NCBI GenBank assembly: GCA_964558465.1
Contig: CAZLEF010000032.1
Location: forward strand, 6,214-70,213
Source of the DNA: JACJYC01 sp964558465
Lineage (GTDB): Bacteria > Bacteroidota > Bacteroidia > Chitinophagales > Saprospiraceae
Direction: 5' to 3'
DNA: 64,000 bases
The position numbers and the translations under genes are program-made. Shown piece after piece: positions 44,330-53,521 of the stretch; positions within the stretch are counted from its first letter, which is position 1, and the number at the start of each line of letters is the position of its first letter. Under the pieces are notes generated by a model. It saw nothing but the letters and a program-made list of their open reading frames with translations. It did not search any database and had not been told where the DNA came from.

Positions 44330-45724
44330 CTAAAGAATCGTCACCGGCCCAAAAAACACATTCCCGGTCCCCTCATCGACCGCTGTACACGGGTGGATCG
44401 CCGAAACCTGGTTGTTGTCCGACGGGCCGGTCAGCCCGTAATCCGCGATCAAAGGGCTGAACCCTGTCGTGGAATTCAGCGCAACGGCGCTGCCGTCCAC
44501 ATCAAAAAAAAGCACCCCGAAATCCGCCTCGCCCGACAGGGTATTTTGTTTTACAACGGCCGCTTCATGGCCTTCGAAGATAGCAATCCCCGCAAGGTTG
44601 CTGACGCCCCCGGCCGGGGCAGCGCCCTTGACGACGGTATTGCCCGAGATCAGAATATGGAACGGGGCGGCGTCGGGAAAGGGGATCCCTCCGATTTCGA
44701 TGCCAACGAATCCGTTGGAAGTAATGAAGTTGTTGCGCACTTCTACTTCGGTCGGATCACCGGCGATGGGGCCGAAACCCAGGGCGTGTTCCTGTGTAAC
44801 GACAATGGAACCCCAGGAAGCGGTATTCAGCACATTTCCCTGCACTTTTACCTTGCACCCGGCGAGGAAACGGATGTTGATTTGTTTGGTATGGGTAAAA
44901 AGATTTTTGCTGACAGTCAGATCGGCGTCTTTGAAGCCTTCAAGGACGAGCGCCTGTAGGGCAGTCCTTGAAATTTGAGAATCCTGGAAGCTGATTTTCC
45001 CGCCCGCATTGGAAGGCTGAGGGAAATCGGCAGGATCCCGGTCGCCCAGGACGTAAGCGCCAAAAAGGGGTTGGTTGAGATACCAGTCGGGGCTGCCTGC
45101 GAGGGCGTCCGTCCCGGTCATGGAAAGACTGCGCAACGTCACGTCCGGAACGTCGGTCCCGAGTTTCACGGCAAGGAAGGCGGACAGGTTCTGCGTACCC
45201 TCGAAACCGGTTTCGGCCATGAACCCATCGGGAACGGACATGGAAAAATTGGAAACAGTCAGGGCTCCGGAAGGATCGGGGAAATAAAAAAAGGCGGAAG
45301 CCGGGAAAGGATCGGCCTCGAGCGGAATATGGAGCGACGCCGTTTGGAAAGGAGCGTCGGCGTCCCCGACCCCGACAACGGAAGTGCGGTTTTGCCCGCT
45401 ACCCTTTAGCTCGCCGTCGAATCCGGCGGGCGCCTGCACCACCCGGTTGATGTAAAACATGCCGGCTGCCAGACTGACCATTTTGATCCCCGGCAGGTGC
45501 AGCGCGTTCTCTATGGCGTTAGCATCGGTAACGCCGGACAGATCGCCGCTTGGGGCAACCACGACGCTGTTGGGCGTGGCCGCCTGGGTTCCGCCGGCGT
45601 CATACAACAGATCATTTTTTGGAAGGGAAGGCGAATCCAGGAGTTCTGTCGTACAGGATGTAAAAAACAGGGCGGGTATCAGAAAAACGAGTACCGGCGC
45701 ATGAGGTATTTTCAGTTTTTTCAT
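44330..45724 (-). CDS. right-handed beta-helix lipoprotein
   Basis: The product has 464 residues. MKKLKIPHAPVLVFLIPALFFTSC ends in a lipobox Cys. From about residue 215 it contains pectate-lyase-like parallel beta-helix turns (LTVSKNLFTHTKQINIRFLAG, VQGNVLNTASWGSIVVTQ, VEVRNNFITSNGFVGIEIGG, ILISGNTVVKGA, AVVKQNTLSGEADFGVLFF). No catalytic lyase site is recognisable. It is probably surface-exposed and binds or acts on polysaccharide; an adhesive role is equally possible. Confidence 0.7.
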   Translation of the reverse strand: MKKLKIPHAPVLVFLIPALFFTSCTTELLDSPSLPKNDLLYDAGGTQAATPNSVVVAPSGDLSGVTDANAIENALHLPGIKMVSLAAGMFYINRVVQAPAGFDGELKGSGQNRTSVVGVGDADAPFQTASLHIPLEADPFPASAFFYFPDPSGALTVSNFSMSVPDGFMAETGFEGTQNLSAFLAVKLGTDVPDVTLRSLSMTGTDALAGSPDWYLNQPLFGAYVLGDRDPADFPQPSNAGGKISFQDSQISRTALQALVLEGFKDADLTVSKNLFTHTKQINIRFLAGCKVKVQGNVLNTASWGSIVVTQEHALGFGPIAGDPTEVEVRNNFITSNGFVGIEIGGIPFPDAAPFHILISGNTVVKGAAPAGGVSNLAGIAIFEGHEAAVVKQNTLSGEADFGVLFFDVDGSAVALNSTTGFSPLIADYGLTGPSDNNQVSAIHPCTAVDEGTGNVFFGPVTIL

Positions 45725-45864
45725 GGTTGGAATGGTTTAAATTTTTAAAAATTTACAGCTTCGCCACCTCAATGTTTGTTATCTATTCCATGTTTCTGGA
45801 CATTTTGCCTTTTTGGCTGAGGACGGGAAAATGAACGACCGTTTGAGAAAGATGAGAAAGTTCA

Positions 45865-45956
45865 ATCTCCCAGCCTCCCAGTCTCCCCATCTCCCAGTCC
45901 CCAAACTCCATGTCCCCCAGTCTCTCAGCCTCTCATCTCCCGGTCTCAAAGTCTTC
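45865..45956. repeat. GGAGACTGGG-family repeat (inverted orientation)
   Basis: About nine degenerate CTCCCAG(T/C)-type units fill part of the spacer 45725-45999. Read on the minus strand they are GGGAGACTGGGAG-like, matching the insert inside the DUF1549 gene. No gene is seen in the rest of the spacer. Confidence 0.7.
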
Positions 45957-45999
45957 CGCTTAAAAACAAAAAAGCAGTATGCACTCCGGCTTTTTCAAA

Positions 46000-46812
46000 T
46001 CACTCCACCCGCCTGACCCGGAATTTTTCCCCCACCTGCTCTCCCGCCGGATCAATAAACCAGACGGCGATCTGGTTTTCGGCGGGCTTTTCGCTGGTGA
46101 TGAATAAGCTCTGTTTTTCATCCCGGATGTTGGACGCATGGAGGATGCTCCAGATTTGGCGGCCGGTCCCGGCAGGTACGCCGATTCCTGCCGTACAGCT
46201 GAAGGTCTCGAAAATTTTGGCTTTTTCTTCTTCTGTGGGCGTCTCCGCGCCCGGCCTGGGTTCGTTCCACATTAACCACGCGCCGTAACTGCCGCTGTGG
46301 ATAAACATTCCATTGAACGGTTCTTCGTACCTCCATACGCCGTTGAATTCAGGGACGCCCGCAGCAGCATCCCAGTCTGCCATTTTCCGGGATTTGCCCG
46401 GCGCGCCCCGGCTTCCGTCGGGCTGAATGACCCAATAGGTGAGTTCGTCGCCGGATCGTTCAAAATCCCACCGGAGGGAGGTCCCCATCCCATTCACCGG
46501 CGAAACATAGATATACGTTGCTTTGGCCCGGTTTTCAGATTCCATTTCCCAGGTCGCGACGGCTGCAATGACTGCCTCATAAGCTTCCGCTTTTTCCGAA
46601 ACGGATGGCGTTGCACCGGAAAAGGGTTGACGGTTTTTGTTCGTGAGCAACCAGATTAAATGGGTGGGCGAAATAATGGCGATTCCTTCCTGGGTGTCCA
46701 GTTGGTACTTCCAGACGCCCGTCAGGGCTTCTTTCCCGGTTTGCGCGCCGGTACTTTCTGCCAACAGGAATAATATCGCCGCCAGGGCGAGATAGTGGAT
46801 CGGTTTTTTCAT
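46000..46812 (-). CDS. secreted protein with two lipocalin-like repeats
   Basis: The product has 270 residues with a signal peptide ending STGAQ. It contains two similar units, about 28-140 and 155-262: each opens with GVW(K/R)Y, has an ISPTHLIWLL / HSGSYGAWLMWNEP strand, an A/E-rich helix (SEKAEAYEAVIAA / TEEEKAKIFETFSC) and ends in WxIxP(D/A)G. This suggests internal duplication of a lipocalin-like fold. Function is unknown. Confidence 0.65.
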   Translation of the reverse strand: MKKPIHYLALAAILFLLAESTGAQTGKEALTGVWKYQLDTQEGIAIISPTHLIWLLTNKNRQPFSGATPSVSEKAEAYEAVIAAVATWEMESENRAKATYIYVSPVNGMGTSLRWDFERSGDELTYWVIQPDGSRGAPGKSRKMADWDAAAGVPEFNGVWRYEEPFNGMFIHSGSYGAWLMWNEPRPGAETPTEEEKAKIFETFSCTAGIGVPAGTGRQIWSILHASNIRDEKQSLFITSEKPAENQIAVWFIDPAGEQVGEKFRVRRVE

Positions 46813-46893
46813 GCCGGATTGAATTTGATTTGTTCAAAATTGCTCCGGCAGCCGGCGAAAAGGCTTGGAATTTTTTGCCAAAAAATGGGAAAA

Positions 46894-49800
46894 TTATGGC
46901 ATCGGCGGGTTTTGCCGCCATTCGGTGGGTGTAACGCCCGTTTCTTTGGAAAATACTTTAGTGAAATACCCAGGCTCGCTGAAGCCGGTCAGGTAGGCAA
47001 TTTCCGCGATGGTCAGATCCGGATTCCGCAGCAATTCCTTCCCTTTCTGCAACCGGATGGCGCGAATGAACTTCTGGGAAGACCGGCCCGTCAGCGCCAC
47101 GATCTTCCGGTGCAACTGGGAATGGCTCATGCCGACCATCCGGGCCAGCGATTCCAATGAAAAACGGGGATCGTCCAGGCAGGGTTCAAAGGCGGTCCGC
47201 ACCTTTTTCAGGAAAGCGTTCTCCATTTCGGTTTCCCGGGGCGCGGGGTCGGATTTCAAACCGGCCTGACGGAGGTAATAGGACTGGAGGCGCCTGCGCA
47301 ACTCGAGCAGTTTCCGGATATGGATCAGCAATTCTTCTTCGTTGAACGGTTTTTCGAGATAAACATCCGCTCCCCTGCTGATTCCGGTGAGCCTGGAAGG
47401 TTTATCCGCCCGCGCCGTTAATAAAATAATGGGAATATGGCTGGTGCGTTCGTCGTTTTTCAGCAGGGCGGTAGCTTCAAACCCGTCCATTTCCGGCATC
47501 ATCACGTCGCTGATGATGATATCCGGGATGAGCTCCGCGGCTTTTTCAAATCCGGCCTTCCCGTTGGCGGCAAAGGTTGTCAGGTACCCGCCTTTCAAAC
47601 TGCCGGCGATGAACCGGGCTACATCGGCGTTGTCCTCGATGATCAAAACAATTGGCATTTGGGACGGCTGATCGAATGGTTCGGGCAGTGTTTCCGCCGG
47701 GGAGGGCGTCCGCAGGTTTTCCTGTTCAATGGCCAGAGCCGGCGATCCTTCTCCCGGTTCGCCTCCGGGAGCGCCGGCCAGGGGCAGCAGTACCGAAAAA
47801 ACCGTACCCTCCCCAACCTCGCATTTGACGGATAGCCGGCCATTCATGAACTCAACCAGTTCCCTGGCCAGGGCCAGACCGATGCCTGCGCCCTCATCGC
47901 CTTGTCCCCCGCCGGTATAAAAGCGGTCGAAAATGTGGGGTAACCAGTTCGGCGGGATACCGGGGCCCGTATCGGCTACCTGAATTTCCAGCCAATAGTC
48001 CGCGCCGGAACTCCCGGAGAGCGGCCTCCCGTTCACCTTTACCATAACCCGGCCGCCTTCAGGGGTGAATTTGATTGCATTGGACAACAGATTGCCGACG
48101 ATCCCGGTCATTTTCTCCTTGTCAAAAGACAAGAACAGGCGCGAAGGCTCTGTCTGAAATTCGATGTGGATATTTTTATCTTCCGCCGCCGAATGGAAGG
48201 ATTCCGCCAGATAGCGCAAAAATACCATGACATCGTCCCGGACAGGGTGGATCTTGAGATGACCCGCGTCGATCTTGCTCAGGTCGAGCATCTGGTTGAC
48301 CAGCCGGAGCAGCCGCTTTCCATTGCTGCGCACAAGTTGGAGGTCGGGGGCTTCCAGGGGCAGAAAATGCTTCAGGGCGCGCTCCACCGGGCCCAGGATC
48401 AGGGTGAGGGGCGTCCGGAATTCGTGGGTGATATTGGTATAGAACCGGGTTTTGAATTCGTCGAGTTCCCTTAACCGCACGGCTTCCGCCTCCGCCAGCC
48501 TCCGGTTGATCTGGAACCGGTGAAGACCCAATGCAGCCGTCGCCAGCAGGAGGGTGAACAAACCGACCGCCCACCAGGTTCGCCACCAGGGTGGCAGCAC
48601 CACGACGCCAAGGGATAACCCCTCGTTGTTCCAAAGCCCGTCGTTGTTGGCCGCCCTCACCCGGAAGGTGTAACTGCCGGGATACAGGTTCGTGTATGTG
48701 GCTTCGGTCCGGTTCCCGATAGCTTGCCAGTCTGCTTCGAAACCTTCCATTTTGATCGAAAACTGCGTTTTTTTAGGACTGATATAACCCAGCGCTGCAA
48801 AATGGATGGTGAAAACATTTTGGCGGGGCCGCAGGACGATCTTTTGCGCCAGGTTGGGGTGCGCAGGCAAAAGTTTGCTCTCCGGATCGGGTTTTACCGC
48901 TTTGTTGAACAGGAGGAAGTTGGTGAATACAACCGGGGGTACAAACGGATTCGACCCGATGCTGTCGGGGTGAAAAATCTCCACCCCGTGGTCTCCGCCA
49001 AAGTAGAGCCGTCCGGCTTCATCCCGGATGCAGGACCGGTCCCAAAATTCCGTCTCCCGGATGCCATCGTCTTTCGTAAAATAAACGAACTTTTTATCCC
49101 GGAGCGAAAACCGGGCAAGCGCGTGTTGGGTGCTGATCCAGAGGTTGCCGCGCAGATCGGGCAGAATGCCGTTGACCCGTCCCTCCGGCAGGTTGAAATT
49201 CCGGAACTTGCCCGCCTGCGGGTCAAAAACGCTCAGGCCCGCGTTGGTACCCAACCAAAGCAGCCCGCCCCCGTCTTCGAACAGGTGCAGGACGCGTTTC
49301 CCGGACAAGGTATTCGTATCGCCCTGCACCGGCGGATAATGGCGGAAGGAGGCATTGTGAGGGTCGAAACGATCGAGGCCGGCGTCGTTCGAGCCGATCC
49401 ACAGGCCGTTTTTACGGGAAAACAGCACCCGGCTGGCGAAATTGCTGCCCGGGCTTTCCGGCCGGGCCGGATCATGGTAATATTCATGGAGACTATCGGA
49501 TGCGACCTGATAACGCACCAGCCCCGAACCGTTGGCAAACCAAAGGTCGCCCCGGTCGTCTTCTGTTATACTGAAAGTGACATGGGAGCGAAACGGAAGG
49601 CACCGGCCGGAAAAATCGAGCAGACGGCGACCGGCTGTGAAACAATACACGCCGAATCCTGTATTGAACCCGGAAATAGTGGTTATCCAAAGGTTACCCG
49701 GCCGGTCTGTAAAAACGCAGGCGATATTTTCCTCTTTGAATGGCTTCAACTGTGGGAAGGTTTGCAGAAAGTCCTGGTGAAAATGCAGGGAAACCGGGTC

Positions 49801-50952
49801 GAACTGAAAAAGCCCCCTGTTGGCGCCGGCCCATATCCGTCCGTCCGGGGCAGGCGACATGAAAGTCACGCCGCGTTTCGTCGCGGCGGGCTCCCCCGGC
49901 AGGATGGGCCGGATATGTTGAAACGCTTTATACCTGGGGGCAAGAACCAGCACACCGGAATTGGTGCCGACCCAGATTACGCCGTCCCGGCTTTTGCATA
50001 GGGAGAGGGCTCGTTTGGCCTCTCCCAGCGAGAAAGGAGAAATCTTCTGCCGGATTCCGTTTTCAAATTCCTCTATATAAAAAAGCCCGCCCTCCGTGCC
50101 TGCCCAAATACCGTTCTGGTCTCCGGCAAGCAGGTCCCAGATATGGTTTTGTTTAGATTCCTGGTCTTTGCCAGGGGATAATACGACCTTGGAAAGCGCC
50201 CTGGTCCCTTTGTCGGCGCGGTATAACCCGCCGTTCCGCATACCGAGCCATAAATGGCCCCGGCGGTCTTCTGCCAGGGCTTTTACTACTTTGGGTTCAC
50301 CAGGCATTTCGGGCAGGCTGTCGGTAAGGACAAACCTTCCGGAGACCTCCATCCATCGGTTTAACCCAAAAAAAGAACCAGCCCAAAAGTTGCCGTCGCT
50401 GGTTTCCAGCAAAGCGTCGCAGTAATTACTGCTTAAAAGCGGTTTTTGAAAGCGCCTGAAGGCTCCATTTTTAGGGTCGAACAGTTGCGCGCCGCCGCCT
50501 TCCGTTGTGATCCATACCTCTCCGTTTCGCCTCACCAGGATCTCATTGACCTTGTTGTTGCCTATAGACCCAGGGTTGTTCGCGTCGTACAGGTACCGCT
50601 GGAACCGTTCCAGCCTGCGATCAAAGTAGTGCAACCCTGCGTTCATGGTGCCAACCCAAAGATTGCCCGCTTGATCCTCCGCAAGGCTGGTAACGACGTT
50701 GTCGGCAAGACTGAATTCGTCGTCCGGCGCATGGCGGTATGTTTTGAGGCTATGACCATCGTATTTGACCAGCCCAAATTCCGTTCCAAACCACATAAAA
50801 CCCTGGCGGTCCTGCAAAATATCAAATACCAATCCGTCGACGAGGCGCTCCTGAAGCAGGTAATGCCTGGCAATCCAATCCTCTTCGGCAGTTTGCGCCG
50901 GCAAAACGGCAGACAAATACGCCAGAAACAGGATGGATAAAAATGGTCTCAA
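46894..50952 (-). CDS. hybrid two-component system sensor/regulator (HTCS)
   Basis: The product has 1352 residues in one chain: signal peptide, fourteen-blade Reg_prop periplasmic propellers (to about 690; WFGTEFGLVKYDG, LWVGTMNAGLHYF), Y_Y_Y domain (about 690-765), one membrane helix (TWWAVGLFTLLLATAALGLH), HisKA (HEFRTPLTLILGPVERAL), HATPase (GPGIPPNWLPHIFDRFY), receiver (about 1100-1220; phospho-Asp in DIIISDVMMPEMDG) and AraC DNA-binding domain (about 1245-1352). Such proteins sense glycan fragments and switch on polysaccharide-use genes. No ATG is available before the signal peptide; the TTG at 50952 is the likely start. Confidence 0.92.
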   Translation of the reverse strand: MRPFLSILFLAYLSAVLPAQTAEEDWIARHYLLQERLVDGLVFDILQDRQGFMWFGTEFGLVKYDGHSLKTYRHAPDDEFSLADNVVTSLAEDQAGNLWVGTMNAGLHYFDRRLERFQRYLYDANNPGSIGNNKVNEILVRRNGEVWITTEGGGAQLFDPKNGAFRRFQKPLLSSNYCDALLETSDGNFWAGSFFGLNRWMEVSGRFVLTDSLPEMPGEPKVVKALAEDRRGHLWLGMRNGGLYRADKGTRALSKVVLSPGKDQESKQNHIWDLLAGDQNGIWAGTEGGLFYIEEFENGIRQKISPFSLGEAKRALSLCKSRDGVIWVGTNSGVLVLAPRYKAFQHIRPILPGEPAATKRGVTFMSPAPDGRIWAGANRGLFQFDPVSLHFHQDFLQTFPQLKPFKEENIACVFTDRPGNLWITTISGFNTGFGVYCFTAGRRLLDFSGRCLPFRSHVTFSITEDDRGDLWFANGSGLVRYQVASDSLHEYYHDPARPESPGSNFASRVLFSRKNGLWIGSNDAGLDRFDPHNASFRHYPPVQGDTNTLSGKRVLHLFEDGGGLLWLGTNAGLSVFDPQAGKFRNFNLPEGRVNGILPDLRGNLWISTQHALARFSLRDKKFVYFTKDDGIRETEFWDRSCIRDEAGRLYFGGDHGVEIFHPDSIGSNPFVPPVVFTNFLLFNKAVKPDPESKLLPAHPNLAQKIVLRPRQNVFTIHFAALGYISPKKTQFSIKMEGFEADWQAIGNRTEATYTNLYPGSYTFRVRAANNDGLWNNEGLSLGVVVLPPWWRTWWAVGLFTLLLATAALGLHRFQINRRLAEAEAVRLRELDEFKTRFYTNITHEFRTPLTLILGPVERALKHFLPLEAPDLQLVRSNGKRLLRLVNQMLDLSKIDAGHLKIHPVRDDVMVFLRYLAESFHSAAEDKNIHIEFQTEPSRLFLSFDKEKMTGIVGNLLSNAIKFTPEGGRVMVKVNGRPLSGSSGADYWLEIQVADTGPGIPPNWLPHIFDRFYTGGGQGDEGAGIGLALARELVEFMNGRLSVKCEVGEGTVFSVLLPLAGAPGGEPGEGSPALAIEQENLRTPSPAETLPEPFDQPSQMPIVLIIEDNADVARFIAGSLKGGYLTTFAANGKAGFEKAAELIPDIIISDVMMPEMDGFEATALLKNDERTSHIPIILLTARADKPSRLTGISRGADVYLEKPFNEEELLIHIRKLLELRRRLQSYYLRQAGLKSDPAPRETEMENAFLKKVRTAFEPCLDDPRFSLESLARMVGMSHSQLHRKIVALTGRSSQKFIRAIRLQKGKELLRNPDLTIAEIAYLTGFSEPGYFTKVFSKETGVTPTEWRQNPPMP

Positions 50953-51083
50953 ATCTAAAAGTCGGCAAAAGCGGGCAGCCTCGCCCGTATTTTCAGTCCA
51001 ATTATACGGATTTATCAGCGATTTAAAAATCTTTTCGTATTTTCAGGTTGTTTATGCTTTAAGCGATCAAGGGACAATAGCCT

Positions 51084-51656
51084 ATGGATGTCCAGACAAA
51101 CAAAATGACCTACGCCGAATTTCTGGAAATGGATATTCCGGAAAATGACACCTCTATTTATGAACTCATACGTGGCGAAATTGTGAAACGCGCATCTCCA
51201 AACACGCCTCATCAGCGGGTTTCTTTGAAACTTATCCGTCAATTGGACCGATATATCGAGGCCAAAAGCCTGGGCGAACTCTTCCACGCCCCTTACGACG
51301 TCTATTTCGACGAAGAAAACGCCGGCATTCAACCCGACCTGGTATTTGTGACCAACGAACGCAGGTCCATCATCCGCGACAACAACGGCATCGTCGGCGC
51401 CCCGGACCTGATCGTGGAGATCATCTCCAAAGGCACGATGGACAAGGACCGGGGCCTGAAAAAAGACCTGTACGAACAATTCGGCGTCCGCGAATATTGG
51501 ATCGCCGACCCCCGGAACCGCAGCATCGAAGTATACCGGCTGGACAACAACCGCTACGGCTTGTTCTCCTTCGCGGCGGAAGAAGGGATCATCCGGTCAT
51601 CCGTTCTCCCGGACCTTGAATTGGAGGTCGCGGAGATTTTTCCGGAAAACGAGTGA
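51084..51656 (+). CDS. Uma2-family endonuclease-like protein (DUF820)
   Basis: The product has 190 residues. It has the PD-(D/E)xK fold of Uma2/DUF820: MTYAEFLEMDIPEND, YELIRGEIVKRASP, IQPDLVFVTNERRSII (Asp), GAPDLIVEIISKGT (Glu-x-Ile/Val with following Ser/Lys), and REYWIADPRNRSIEVYRL. Family members are numerous in some genomes and their targets are mostly unknown. It is a single gene divergent from the HTCS. Confidence 0.87.
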   Translation: MDVQTNKMTYAEFLEMDIPENDTSIYELIRGEIVKRASPNTPHQRVSLKLIRQLDRYIEAKSLGELFHAPYDVYFDEENAGIQPDLVFVTNERRSIIRDNNGIVGAPDLIVEIISKGTMDKDRGLKKDLYEQFGVREYWIADPRNRSIEVYRLDNNRYGLFSFAAEEGIIRSSVLPDLELEVAEIFPENE

Positions 51657-51693
51657 TCCCTCAGGCCTTAAGTGGCATCTAGATTTCGCGCCA

Positions 51694-53040
51694 CTAAGTT
51701 CCATCAACCACCAGTTTGGCAGTATGGTTTCCAAATCGAAGGAAATAAATTCCGGCCCGGCCAGTAGGGGGCGCCTCAAATTCAGTGCCCTGCACAAATT
51801 TCCGGGAAATCATTTTGCCCGTTAAATCGAAAGTATAAATCCACCCGGACTCCCGGTTCCCATCCAAAAATATCCGGACTTTTTCATTGATTTTGACCGG
51901 ATTGGGATAAATCCGCATCCTTTCTTCAGGCGCCGGTGGCAGGTTGACGACCGGTGTCGTCAGGCTGGTGTCCGCCCAATATATCCGTTCATCGAGGTAT
52001 TGCACCATGAACACCTTGCCGGATGACTTTTCTGCGAAAAACTGCGTGTTATAAAATCCGGACACATCGTAGCCGAGACCCTGAAGTTGCTGGTTCCATG
52101 TGGCGGAATTTTTTCTTTTGAACCAGGTGCCGCCCTGCGACGGCGTGCCGGGGATGGAACTGTAAAAATCGCCGTTCCGGGCAAAATGGATCCCGTGCAG
52201 GGTGGGGTCGAGCCACCAGCTTGAGCCGTCCCAGATGTCCAAAAGTTTCCAGTCTCCGCCCGTGAACAAATCGTCGATATGCCTGCAAAGGTTCAAGCGG
52301 ACAAAAACAGTTCCGGCGCTGCCCTCCAGGCTGATGTACAGCGTATCTTGCGGGGAGACGGACAGGCCCCGGGTGTCCGACACGTCAATATCGGGCTCGA
52401 TCACCCCGTCGCCGTCGATGACGATATCCACATGCTGCCAGTGCAAACCGTCGTCATTGGAGACATATAACCCGCCCGGCCCGTCAGAGAGTTCGTCCTT
52501 GACGGTCAGGTACACCCGGTCGTGTTTATCCGTGGCGATCTGATCGCAACTCAGGTAGGCGCCCAGGCCGTTATTTCTCGGGGTCCAGGTGACGCCGTTG
52601 TCAGCGGAATAGAAAACGCCGGCGCCGACGAACCCCAGGTTGATGTCCAGGTTGCCGGTAATGGCAAAAAGGTCGCCGTCGGAAGTATGAGCAAAGCGGG
52701 TAACGAGGTAGTTGTGGTTGAGGTCCACAGAATCCCAATGGGTCCCGTAGTCGGTTGAGACGTAGATCTTGCCTGCGCCGCCGGCCAGGACGACGCCCTC
52801 GTCCGTGGCATGCACGGTATAAACCGGGCCGGACAACAATACGGAATCCCAGTCCTGCCCCTCGTCAAAACTTCTTAATACGCCGTAGGTCAATCCGGCG
52901 ATCAGGCAGGTGTCCTTAATTCCCGCGATCCCGGTTTTGGGCCCGCCCGGAAATTCGTAGGTGGTGAGCCAGAATTTTTGGGCGCAAAGCGTTGAACAGA
53001 TGCAGAGTAAAGCAACGGAGATAAATATTGGATTTTTCAT
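51694..53040 (-). CDS. T9SS-exported BNR/sialidase-like propeller protein
   Basis: The product has 448 residues from the ATG at 53040. Signal peptide MKNPIFISVALLCICSTLCAQ. Several BNR/Asp-box-like blades (STDYGTHWDSVDL, SADNGVTWTPRNNG, SNDDGLHWQHVDI) form a propeller of the VPS10/sialidase type. The C-terminal 80 residues are a T9SS type A sorting domain (RIYPNPVKINEKVRIFLDG, YTFDLTGKMISRKFV, AGIYFLRFGNHTAKLVV). It should be secreted or surface-bound; catalytic sialidase residues were not identified. Confidence 0.82.
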   Translation of the reverse strand: MKNPIFISVALLCICSTLCAQKFWLTTYEFPGGPKTGIAGIKDTCLIAGLTYGVLRSFDEGQDWDSVLLSGPVYTVHATDEGVVLAGGAGKIYVSTDYGTHWDSVDLNHNYLVTRFAHTSDGDLFAITGNLDINLGFVGAGVFYSADNGVTWTPRNNGLGAYLSCDQIATDKHDRVYLTVKDELSDGPGGLYVSNDDGLHWQHVDIVIDGDGVIEPDIDVSDTRGLSVSPQDTLYISLEGSAGTVFVRLNLCRHIDDLFTGGDWKLLDIWDGSSWWLDPTLHGIHFARNGDFYSSIPGTPSQGGTWFKRKNSATWNQQLQGLGYDVSGFYNTQFFAEKSSGKVFMVQYLDERIYWADTSLTTPVVNLPPAPEERMRIYPNPVKINEKVRIFLDGNRESGWIYTFDLTGKMISRKFVQGTEFEAPPTGRAGIYFLRFGNHTAKLVVDGT

Positions 53041-53116
53041 GATAAACACCTTGAATTAGAAAAAAACCTGAACCGCCAGGTTGGTCGGATCTTTCCGGAG
53101 TAATCCATGAAATGAT

Positions 53117-53521
53117 CTATTTATCTATGCGAATCTGACTACCCGAAACGCCCTGGATGGCGATATTTTTGTCGCCTGCTATCTGGATACGATTACCTTG
53201 GGCGGTTTCTTTTAAAAAGGTCTGAATCTGCGTCTCCAAAGCAGGGTTTTTTTCACTTTGTTCTTCCAATTCCCGTAGCATGTCGATCAAAGCGTACCGG
53301 ATCTTATTTTTTTCAAGAGAAGCATGCTCCGGGTCAACCAGCCCCAGCCGGATGGATTTCATGACATCATTGTACCGGGCAGACTGCAGAACCGCCTCGT
53401 CAAACAAAGGGCTGCCTTTCAGAAGTTGTTGTACTTCCCTGATGGCTGAATTTAAATCATCCTGCGCTATGAGCTCCATGATTTTTCCGACAAAAGCCTG
53501 GGCGCTGTCCATGTTATTCAT
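53117..53521 (-). CDS. EAD11-like adaptor protein with C-terminal repeat-like tag
   Basis: The product has 134 residues. Residues about 8-88 resemble effector-associated domain 11, a small helical death-like adaptor domain known from bacterial conflict systems (IMELIAQDDLNSAIREVQQLL, FDEAVLQSARYNDVMKSIRLG, EHASLEKNKIRYALIDML). A short linker leads to residues 110-134 (NRIQIAGDKNIAIQGVSGSQ then IRIDK), an alternating beta-type tag that is echoed at the C-terminus of the upstream gene. Its ATG lies inside the upstream stop region (ATGAATAA, 8-base overlap), so the two are translationally coupled. EAD proteins usually recruit effectors; here the partner is probably the neighbouring membrane protein. 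Confidence 0.7.
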   Translation of the reverse strand: MNNMDSAQAFVGKIMELIAQDDLNSAIREVQQLLKGSPLFDEAVLQSARYNDVMKSIRLGLVDPEHASLEKNKIRYALIDMLRELEEQSEKNPALETQIQTFLKETAQGNRIQIAGDKNIAIQGVSGSQIRIDK

